From: a bacterium
GTDB taxonomy: Bacteria; UBA9089; JAHJRX01
Direction: 5' to 3'
Assembly: GCA_030017825.1 (NCBI GenBank)
Contig: JASEGW010000024.1
Location: 1 to 15,877 of the forward strand
DNA length: 15,877 nucleotides
Part shown: positions 1 through 5,565 of the stretch, piece after piece
Position numbering within the stretch: the stretch's first letter is position 1
Layout: every line of letters starts with the position of its first letter
Program-made: the position numbers and the translations under genes
The notes under the pieces: generated by a model
The model's input: only the letters and a program-made list of their open reading frames with translations
What the model was told of the DNA's origin: nothing
Database searches by the model: none

Positions 1-60
1 AACTATTCAGCAATGTAACAACATATTTCCTTAGTGCAAAGTTTATGCTGAATAGTTACA
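1..60. repeat. Short palindromic element, copy A (left end cut by window edge)
   Basis: This stretch matches 3003-3069 at 58 of 60 aligned positions. The differences are two transitions and a 7-base block (TTCAATA) present only in the other copy. Its ends are inverted repeats: AACTATTCAGC at 1-11 pairs with GCTGAATAGTT at 47-57, and the full 14-base end TGTAACTATTCAGC is visible in copy B. The first three bases of copy A lie outside the window. There is no coding capacity. It is probably a MITE or REP-like palindromic repeat, and could fold into a stem-loop in RNA. No transposase is nearby and no target-site duplication is evident. Confidence 0.8.
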
Positions 61-141
61 GTTTCTTAAAAGAAATAAACATATTTTTCTAATAAAATGT
101 ATTAAAATCTTATCTAATTCTAATTTTTAAGGGAGTGTGCT

Positions 142-1947
142 GTGGAACTATTTGAAGAAAATTTGAAGATATTAGGTAAAATCGATTCTTGGTTGGCTCG
201 GTTACTTAGGGTCCAAAAAAGTAGAAATAGGGATAAGAATATTCAATTATTAGTTGCTAAGAATAAAGAATATACTTGTTACTGTGAAGAAGGAGAAAAA
301 AATTTATATCTCCATAGTAGCATAAATCCTTCTTTAGAAGCAAAAAGATTAATAGAAAATTTAAAAAGTTTAGAGAATACTAGGACAATTATCATTTTAG
401 GATTAGGCTTAGGATATCATATTTTTGAGCTTTTTAAAAGGCTTGATGCTGAGCAAAGAATAATTATAATTGAGGAAAGAATAGAATTTTTATACTATTC
501 TTTTTGTTTGTTTGATTGGAGAAAAATTTTATTATCTAACCAAATTAATCTAATAATAGCTCGAGGGGTGAGTAGATTTGACTTTATAAAGGATTTATTT
601 GGAAAATTCGATGAAGTAGAATTTCTTAAATTAAAACCATCCTTAAAATTATTTCCTGGATATTATATTAAAGTAGAAGAAGTTCTAAATGCTGCTTTAA
701 AGAAAGAAATAGTTAGCTCAAAAAGAGTATTTTCCATACTATCTTTTATAAGTGATGGCTGTTCAGGACTTAAATATATCTTAGAAGATGCTTTAGATGG
801 ACTATTAAAGAACAAGCAGAAAGTATATGCTATAGATTTAAATGATTATATAGATAATGATGAAAGATTAGCTATAGATTTTGCCAATCATTTAGAAGAG
901 ATAAAACCTGACTTTGTATTTACAATAGGAGGAATTGGCATAGGTCGGCTTTATGAACAGATAATATCTTCTAATATTCCTTATGTTACTTGGATGGCAG
1001 ATAATCCTCTCCTTTTATTAAAATCTAAATTTAAGTCAGATTCTAATATTAATATCTTTGTTTGGGATAATACTTATGTTGCAGAGTTAAGAAACGCTGG
1101 TTATAAAAATGTTTTTTATCTACCATTAGCTACCAATCCTAAAATATTTAAAGAATTGAGCTTATCTGAAGAAGAAAAAGAATATTTTACTTGTGAGGTT
1201 AGTTTTGCGGGAACTATAAGTGATCCTTATATAGCAGAGATGTATCAAAAGTATGAAAGCCTTTTTTATGAAATGTTTACTCCAGAAGTGGTAAAGGAAG
1301 TTATAGAGCTTCAGAGTTTAAATCCTCGTCAAAGAATAATTGATACTTTAATACAAACTCAAAATAAATTAGGTATAAGCAGTAAAAATGACCAAGAATA
1401 TAGAGCTTATTTAACCCAAAAAGTAAGCGATCATTTAGAGGTAATAGATGGCATAGCCATGAAGAAATTTCGTACAGATATTATCAAGTTTCTGTCATGT
1501 TTTAACATTAATGTTTATGGCGATAACGAATGGAAAAGTTTTCAGGGACCAGGAGTGGTTTACAAAGGTTATTTAGATAACCGTACTCAGTTACCAAAAT
1601 TATATAATGCTAGTATGATTAATCTAAATCTTACTATTTCTCAATCTCGAACAGGAGTGAACATGCGTGTTTTTGATGTAGCTTCTTGTGGAGGTTTTGT
1701 GCTAAGCGATTATACCAAAGATTTAGAGTCTTTATTTAAGATAGGGGAGGAGGTTATTGTATTTAGAGAAAGAGAGGAGCTAAAAAAATTAGTAAAGTAT
1801 TTTATAGATAATCCCACAGAGAAAGAAAATATTGCTTTAAATGCTAAAAAAAGAGTTTTGTCAGAGCATACTTATACCCATCGAATGAATAAGTTTATAT
1901 CGATTCTAGCAGAAAATACTAATTTAATTAACATGAATTCGACATAA
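142..1947 (+). CDS. Glycosyltransferase, CgeB/DUF3880-like with a Maf-like N-terminal region
   Basis: This is a 601-residue cytoplasmic protein with no signal peptide or membrane segment. The start is GTG at 142, supported by AAGGGAG at 129-135 six bases upstream. Residues about 50-180 resemble the N-terminal part of motility-associated (Maf) glycosyltransferases: a surface motif NLYLHSSINP (54-63), then a glycine-rich GLGLGYH (87-93) and an acidic strand IIIIEERIE (107-115). Residues about 225-340 look like the DUF3880 part of CgeB-type transferases (KPDFVFTIGGIGIG, YVTWMADNP, FVWD, YLPLATNP). Residues about 450-590 look like a group-1 GT-B nucleotide-sugar-binding half (VVYKGYLD at 472-479; GVNMRVFDVASCGGFVLSDY at 505-524). 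It probably transfers a sugar to a surface protein or polysaccharide; donor and acceptor cannot be told. It lies between two copies of the palindromic repeat and is not obviously co-transcribed with yicC, which has its own promoter. I am confident of the glycosyltransferase call and less so of the Maf relationship. Confidence 0.8.
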   Translation: MELFEENLKILGKIDSWLARLLRVQKSRNRDKNIQLLVAKNKEYTCYCEEGEKNLYLHSSINPSLEAKRLIENLKSLENTRTIIILGLGLGYHIFELFKRLDAEQRIIIIEERIEFLYYSFCLFDWRKILLSNQINLIIARGVSRFDFIKDLFGKFDEVEFLKLKPSLKLFPGYYIKVEEVLNAALKKEIVSSKRVFSILSFISDGCSGLKYILEDALDGLLKNKQKVYAIDLNDYIDNDERLAIDFANHLEEIKPDFVFTIGGIGIGRLYEQIISSNIPYVTWMADNPLLLLKSKFKSDSNINIFVWDNTYVAELRNAGYKNVFYLPLATNPKIFKELSLSEEEKEYFTCEVSFAGTISDPYIAEMYQKYESLFYEMFTPEVVKEVIELQSLNPRQRIIDTLIQTQNKLGISSKNDQEYRAYLTQKVSDHLEVIDGIAMKKFRTDIIKFLSCFNINVYGDNEWKSFQGPGVVYKGYLDNRTQLPKLYNASMINLNLTISQSRTGVNMRVFDVASCGGFVLSDYTKDLESLFKIGEEVIVFREREELKKLVKYFIDNPTEKENIALNAKKRVLSEHTYTHRMNKFISILAENTNLINMNST

Positions 1948-1992
1948 GGATATATTCCTTTATTTTAAGTTTAAGGATTAATGCCTTTTTTT
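1946..1992 (+). terminator. Weak tandem hairpins with T-run after the glycosyltransferase gene
   Basis: AAGGA (1946-1950) can pair with TCCTT (1956-1960). A second short stem AAGG (1973-1976) / CCTT (1984-1987) runs into a T tract ending at 1992. CCTT at 1957-1960 could also pair with AAGG at 1973-1976, so the hairpins are alternatives. The stems are only 4-5 bp. The call rests on position (immediately after the stop codon) and the T-run. Confidence 0.35.
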
Positions 1993-2067
1993 ATTATATA
2001 AATAAAAGCCAAGAGAAATTTTCAAGGAAGTTTAAGAGATTATTAATAATATTGCATTGTAAATGTA

Positions 2068-2095
2068 TTGACAATAGCTAATAATGTTATATACT
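2068..2095 (+). promoter_or_regulatory. Sigma70-type promoter for the yicC-remA-gmk operon
   Basis: A perfect -35 TTGACA (2068-2073) is followed after 16 bases by TATACT (2090-2095), five of six matches to the consensus -10. Transcription would begin near 2102, giving a leader of under 30 bases before the yicC ATG at 2129. This is the clearest promoter in the window and suggests that yicC starts a transcription unit separate from the upstream glycosyltransferase. Confidence 0.6.
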
Positions 2096-2105
2096 ATATA
2101 TAGTA
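2092..2105. promoter_or_regulatory. 14-bp perfect palindrome over the -10/start site (possible operator)
   Basis: TACTATATATAGTA is a perfect inverted repeat overlapping the -10 box and predicted start site of the promoter at 2068-2095. That is a suitable place for a repressor dimer. It is entirely AT-rich at the centre, so chance occurrence is possible in this base composition. Confidence 0.25.
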
Positions 2106-2128
2106 GTTGATATAGAAAGTATATAATT

Positions 2129-2992
2129 ATGATAAAAAGCATGACTGGTTTTGGCAGCGGAGAAGATGAAAATTTTAAAATAGAGATTAAATCTCTAAAT
2201 CATAAATATGCAGAATTTAATATTCATTTCCCAGGAAAATTCTTTTGTGTAGAAAATCTTATTTTAGAAAAACTAAAGTTACATATTAATAGAGGCAAGA
2301 TAGATGTTTTTATAAATTATAACGCTATTTTAGAAGAAGAAATACCTTTAGACATGAATATGGCTAAAGCTTACCTATATAGCTGGGACAAGCTTAGCAA
2401 ATTGCTGAATTTAGAAAATGACATAAAGCTTTCTGATTTGGTGCGCATAAAAGAAATATACGATTCCAATGAAACTAATAATGAAAAAATAATAAACCTT
2501 TGGCCGCAATTAGAAAAACTAATTAATATAGCTTTAAATGACTTAGATCAGGCAAGGATTAGAGAAGGAGAAAAACTTTTAAAGGATTTAAAAAAAAGTT
2601 TAAGGAATATGAAGAGGTTTGTTGTTCAAATAGAGAGCCAAGCCCAAGAAGTTCCAGAAAGATATAAGGAAAAATTTTATCGTAAATTAGAAGAATTATC
2701 TTTGAATTTAGAAGAGCATAAAGATCGTATTGCTTTGGAAATTGCTTTCTATGTTAATAGATGCGATATTAATGAAGAGTTAGTAAGGATTAAAGGGCAT
2801 CTTAAAGAGATTAATAATTTGCTCAGAAGAAATGAATCGGTGGGAAAAAAATTAGAATTTATTTGCCAAGAATTAAACAGAGAAATCAATACTGTTGGTT
2901 CTAAAGTAGGAATATTTGAAATCTCTAGAAAAGTCATTATGTTTAAAGGAGAGATAGAGAGGTTTAAAGAACAAATGAGAAATATAGAGTAA
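2129..2992 (+). CDS. yicC: YicC/YloC family endoribonuclease
   Basis: This 287-residue protein has the usual length for the family and both family ends. The N-terminus is SMTGFG (4-9) followed by IEIKSLNHKYAEF. The centre has ARIREGEKLLKDL (142-154), then DINEELVRIKGHL (213-225) and GKKLEFICQELNREINTVGSK (239-259). The terminus is EQMRNIE. Known members are cytoplasmic RNases linked to RNA turnover and stationary-phase survival. The ATG at 2129 follows only a weak GAAAG (2115-2119). After SK the family usually has a short polar ND-containing turn. Here it reads VGIFEIS, a local departure from the consensus as I recall it. It heads the block yicC-remA-gmk-rpoZ-coaBC, an arrangement familiar from Firmicutes, but is separated from remA by a palindromic repeat beginning 7 bases after its stop. 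Confidence 0.92.
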   Translation: MIKSMTGFGSGEDENFKIEIKSLNHKYAEFNIHFPGKFFCVENLILEKLKLHINRGKIDVFINYNAILEEEIPLDMNMAKAYLYSWDKLSKLLNLENDIKLSDLVRIKEIYDSNETNNEKIINLWPQLEKLINIALNDLDQARIREGEKLLKDLKKSLRNMKRFVVQIESQAQEVPERYKEKFYRKLEELSLNLEEHKDRIALEIAFYVNRCDINEELVRIKGHLKEINNLLRRNESVGKKLEFICQELNREINTVGSKVGIFEISRKVIMFKGEIERFKEQMRNIE

Positions 2993-2999
2993 AAAAATA

Positions 3000-3069
3000 T
3001 GTAACTATTCAGCAATGTTCAATATAACAACATATTTCCTTAGTGCGAAGTTTACGCTGAATAGTTACA
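3000..3069. repeat. Short palindromic element, copy B (complete, 14-bp inverted ends)
   Basis: A complete 70-bp copy of the element at 1-60. TGTAACTATTCAGC (3000-3013) and GCTGAATAGTTACA (3056-3069) are perfect 14-bp inverted repeats around a 42-base centre. The centre is near-identical to copy A and in the same orientation, with an extra TTCAATA. It fills most of the 117-base yicC-remA gap. It could be a non-autonomous mobile element and could form a strong stem-loop in the operon transcript. No T-run follows it, so it is not a typical terminator. Confidence 0.85.
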
Positions 3070-3109
3070 ACTTTTATTAATAATCAAATAGCGAAAAAGA
3101 GGAGATGTT

Positions 3110-3352
3110 ATGAAATTGCTAAATATTGGCTTTGGAAATGTAGTAGTAATCTCTAAGATAGTAAGCATTACTTCTCCTGAATCAGCTCCTATGAAAAGAA
3201 TAAAAGAACAAGCAAGAGCTGAAGGTAGACTAATTGATGCTACTTACGGCAGAAAAACTCGAGCTATTATTATCACAGATAGTAATCATGTAATTCTGTC
3301 TTCAGTGCAACCAGAAACTATGGCAGATAGATTACAAAACATAGAAGGATAA
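3110..3352 (+). CDS. remA: RemA/DUF370 family DNA-binding regulatory protein
   Basis: This 80-residue protein covers the whole RemA family almost without gaps: LLNIGFGNVVVISKIVSI (3-20), SPESAPMKRI, ARAEGRLIDATYGRKTRAII, then HVILSSVQPETMADRL. In Bacillus subtilis RemA is a ring-forming DNA-binding protein that activates biofilm matrix and osmoprotection operons. In other bacteria the role is mostly unknown, and the gene commonly sits just upstream of gmk, as here. The ATG has a good ribosome-binding site AGAGGAG (3098-3104), five bases upstream. Its stop overlaps the Shine-Dalgarno of gmk, so the two are likely translationally linked. Function in this organism is inferred from family only. 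Confidence 0.93.
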   Translation: MKLLNIGFGNVVVISKIVSITSPESAPMKRIKEQARAEGRLIDATYGRKTRAIIITDSNHVILSSVQPETMADRLQNIEG

Positions 3353-3357
3353 AATAA

Positions 3358-3969
3358 ATGGCGGGTTTAATCGTGGTAATTTCTGCTCCTTCTGGAACAG
3401 GAAAAACTACTATTTGCAAACACTTGCTGGAAAGTTTTATTCAAATAAAACATTCGGTATCTTATACTACTCGCAAGCCTCGTTTAAATGAGATAGAAGG
3501 AGAAAGTTATCACTTTGTAAATATGGAAAAGTTTAATAAAATGATTAAGAATAATGAATTTATAGAATGGGCTAAGGTGCATGGAAATTATTACGGCACA
3601 TCTAAGAGATGCCTAAATGAAATTATTAAAGAGAATTATGATGCTATCTTAGATCTTGATGTGCAAGGAGGAATAAATATAAGAAAAAAATATAAAAAAG
3701 CAGTTCTAATATTTATTATTCCACCTTCAATGCATGAACTAAGAAGTAGATTGAAGGGAAGAAATACAGAAGAAGTAGAACATTTAGAGGATCGTCTCAA
3801 ATGCGCTAAAGAAGAAGTAAGCTATATCTTTGAATATAAATACTATTTGGTAAATTATAATATTAAAGATACTGTAAATAATTTGAAAGCTATTATTATT
3901 GCTGAAAGACACAGAATTAGCAATTTGCCATCAGGTTTAATAAAAAGCTTGAAAAAAGGGATGGAGTAA
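3358..3969 (+). CDS. gmk: Guanylate kinase
   Basis: A 203-residue protein of normal family length that phosphorylates GMP (and dGMP) to GDP with ATP in the cytoplasm. The P-loop is SAPSGTGKTT (9-18). The GMP-binding segment SYTTRKPR is at 35-42, followed by EGESYHF. EFIEWAKVHGNYYGTSK (67-83), DLDVQGG (99-105) and the lid region RLKGRNTEE (130-139) are all intact. GAAGGA (3344-3349) lies 8 bases before the ATG and inside the end of remA, so it is expected to be translated in step with remA. The enzyme feeds the GTP pool used by the GGDEF proteins encoded downstream, but that link is general metabolism rather than a specific pathway. Confidence 0.97.
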   Translation: MAGLIVVISAPSGTGKTTICKHLLESFIQIKHSVSYTTRKPRLNEIEGESYHFVNMEKFNKMIKNNEFIEWAKVHGNYYGTSKRCLNEIIKENYDAILDLDVQGGINIRKKYKKAVLIFIIPPSMHELRSRLKGRNTEEVEHLEDRLKCAKEEVSYIFEYKYYLVNYNIKDTVNNLKAIIIAERHRISNLPSGLIKSLKKGME

Positions 3970-3985
3970 TTTTAGAAATCAAAAG

Positions 3986-4026
3986 TGGTAATTAGTAAAA
4001 AATAATTGATAGACAGGTAGTTACCA
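3986..4026 (+). other. Possible stem-loop in the gmk-rpoZ gap
   Basis: TGGTAATTA (3986-3994) pairs with TAGTTACCA (4018-4026) through nine base pairs, one of them G-U, around a 23-base loop. No T-run follows, so it is not a standard terminator. A TTGATA at 4006-4011 with TGTTAT 17 bases on would be a mediocre promoter. The 131-base gap is larger than others in this block and may hold a control point for rpoZ, but nothing more definite can be seen. Confidence 0.25.
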
Positions 4027-4100
4027 ATTGTTATTTTCAATTTACCCAAGATACAGTAGTTATAGTTTAAAAATAATTAGTAGAAGATAAGGAGGATTAA

Positions 4101-4286
4101 TTGATTAATAATAATGAAATTTTTAGTGGTGAAAATCGACATCTTTTGGTATTGGTAGCTTCAAAAAGAGCTCGTCAAATTGCTAAGGGAAGCTCTGTTT
4201 TGGTAGAAACTAAATACAGGAAGCCTACTTCCATCGCTTTAGAAGAGCTTAAGAATAAAAAAATAGAGTTTAAGATTGAAAAGTAA
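4101..4286 (+). CDS. rpoZ: DNA-directed RNA polymerase omega subunit
   Basis: This 61-residue protein has the omega core ENRHLLVLVASKRARQIAKG (11-30) and KPTSIALEELKNKKIEF (41-57), corresponding to the NRFELVLVAAKRARQL and AleEi segments of known omega subunits. Omega helps beta-prime fold and stabilises RNA polymerase. The start is TTG at 4101, chosen because a near-perfect AAGGAGG (4089-4095) lies five bases upstream and the reading gives the full N-terminus. Position between gmk and coaBC is the classic arrangement. A weak terminator-like hairpin overlaps its 3' end. Confidence 0.9.
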   Translation: MINNNEIFSGENRHLLVLVASKRARQIAKGSSVLVETKYRKPTSIALEELKNKKIEFKIEK

Positions 4287-4314
4287 TGTATTCTAAGTTA
4301 AATCTTGTTTTTTT
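4271..4314 (+). terminator. Weak terminator or attenuator-like structure at rpoZ end
   Basis: AAGATT (4272-4277, inside the rpoZ coding end) pairs with AATCTT (4301-4306), extended by a T-G pair (4271/4307), and is followed by seven T residues (4308-4314). The 23-base loop makes it weak. It may reduce readthrough into coaBC, for which I see no convincing promoter of its own. Confidence 0.3.
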
Positions 4315-4341
4315 ATATCTTAATCTTTATAGGTGCTATGG

Positions 4342-5547
4342 ATGCTCCAAGAGAAAAAAATAATATTAGGAATAACCGGAGGAATTGCTGCTTATAAGTC
4401 TGCTTTTTTAATAAGTCAATTAAAAAAATTAGGAGCAGATATATGGGTGGTTATGACCAAAGCAGCCACTTCATTTATTACTCCTCTTACCCTGCAAACT
4501 TTATCTAAAAACAAAGTATATATAGATTTGTTTGAAGATTCCTCTTCCTTTATACCGAAACATATTTCTCTAAATGAGAATACTGATCTAATTTTAATTG
4601 CTCCTGCTACTGCCAACACAATATCCAAGATTTCTCAAGGAATTGCGGACAATTTACTCACAACGTTAGTTTTATCTTCAAAAACTCAAAAAGTACTTGC
4701 TCCTACCATGAATGAAAATATGTATAATAATCCTATTTTTCAAGAAAACATGGAGAAACTAAAAAAGATGGGGTATCTATTTATTGAACCAGAATATGGA
4801 AGATTAGCTTGCAATAAAGAAGGAAAAGGACGTATGGCTAATATAGACAAAATTATTGAAGAAGTAAAACAAGTTTTAATAAATGATAATCTTCCATTAA
4901 AAAACAGAAAGATATTAATTACTGCTGGGGCTACTAGAGAACCCATAGATATAATTAGATATATTAGTAATCGTTCCTCTGGTAAGATGGGGTATGCTTT
5001 GGCCAAAGAGGCTAAAAGATTAGGAGGAGAAGTTACTTTAATTTCAGGTCCTACTTTTCTTTCTTCTTTAGAAGGGGTTGCAATGATTAAAGTAGATACA
5101 GCTTTAAAAATGAAAGAAGCAGTAACAAGAGAGTACAATGATAAAGATATAATAATTTTTTCTGCAGCTGTTTGTGATTTTCGTCCTAAAAAAGTATATA
5201 AAGGTAAAATTAAAAAAAGAGAAGAAAATCTAAGTTTAGAATTAATAGAAAATCCGGATATTTTAAGAGAGTTGGGAAGTGAAAAGAAAGGAAAGTTTTT
5301 AGTGGGATTTGCTGCTGAGGATTCTGATAATATTAAAAGCGCTATAATAAAACTGAGAGAAAAAAATTTAGATTTAATAGTCTTTAACAATATTACAGAA
5401 GTTGGAGCTGGATTTGAAGTTGATACTAACAAAATAAAAATTATTACCAAAGATGAAACGATAAAAGAATTTCCTTTGCTTACCAAACAAGAAGTTGCTC
5501 AAAATATCTTTAAAGAAATTATAAAGAATTTACCAAGTGCCAACTAA
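4342..5547 (+). CDS. coaBC: Bifunctional phosphopantothenoylcysteine decarboxylase / phosphopantothenate-cysteine ligase
   Basis: A 401-residue cytoplasmic enzyme performing two consecutive coenzyme A steps: joining cysteine to 4'-phosphopantothenate with CTP, then FMN-dependent decarboxylation to 4'-phosphopantetheine. The CoaC half (1-180) has GITGGIAAYKS (10-20), the catalytic His74 in PKHISL, the FMN-contacting APATANTISK (87-96), PTMNENMY (121-128) and the active-site Cys157 in GRLACNKEGKGRM. The CoaB half (188-395) has ITAGATREPIDIIRYISNRS (193-212) including Asn210, the KIKK loop (289-292) and ENPDIL (303-308). All key residues are present. I chose the ATG at 4342 because AGGTG (4331-4335) lies six bases upstream. 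An in-frame GTG at 4333 would add three residues and has no ribosome-binding site. In Firmicutes priA commonly follows; here a sensor cyclase gene follows after 18 bases. Confidence 0.95.
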   Translation: MLQEKKIILGITGGIAAYKSAFLISQLKKLGADIWVVMTKAATSFITPLTLQTLSKNKVYIDLFEDSSSFIPKHISLNENTDLILIAPATANTISKISQGIADNLLTTLVLSSKTQKVLAPTMNENMYNNPIFQENMEKLKKMGYLFIEPEYGRLACNKEGKGRMANIDKIIEEVKQVLINDNLPLKNRKILITAGATREPIDIIRYISNRSSGKMGYALAKEAKRLGGEVTLISGPTFLSSLEGVAMIKVDTALKMKEAVTREYNDKDIIIFSAAVCDFRPKKVYKGKIKKREENLSLELIENPDILRELGSEKKGKFLVGFAAEDSDNIKSAIIKLREKNLDLIVFNNITEVGAGFEVDTNKIKIITKDETIKEFPLLTKQEVAQNIFKEIIKNLPSAN

Positions 5548-5565
5548 TTAAAGGTATTTATATAT

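Noticed and set aside
2749..3015. An 88-codon minus-strand open frame over the yicC end and the palindromic repeat
   Set aside because: It is antisense to the conserved yicC C-terminus, has no ribosome-binding site or family resemblance, and begins in the repeat.
1..3069. The two repeat copies as CRISPR repeats
   Set aside because: Only two copies, 3 kb apart, with genes between them and no spacer-length unit or cas gene.
3358..3969. gmk as a dedicated part of the cyclic dinucleotide system
   Set aside because: remA-gmk-rpoZ-coaBC adjacency is widespread without any cyclase genes, so the link to the GGDEF proteins is only general GTP supply.
3970..4100. A riboswitch or small RNA in the gmk-rpoZ gap
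   Set aside because: One weak stem-loop is present, but no known riboswitch core (including GEMM type) can be recognised and the gap is short.
4333..4341. GTG at 4333 as the coaBC start
   Set aside because: No ribosome-binding site precedes it, while AGGTG at 4331-4335 is well placed for the ATG at 4342, where the protein also matches the family N-terminus.
4740..5486. A 248-codon open frame on the minus strand inside coaBC
   Set aside because: It is fully antisense to a coaBC gene with all catalytic motifs, shows no recognisable domain, and has low-complexity Ser/Leu/Ile composition typical of the reverse strand of AT-rich coding DNA.
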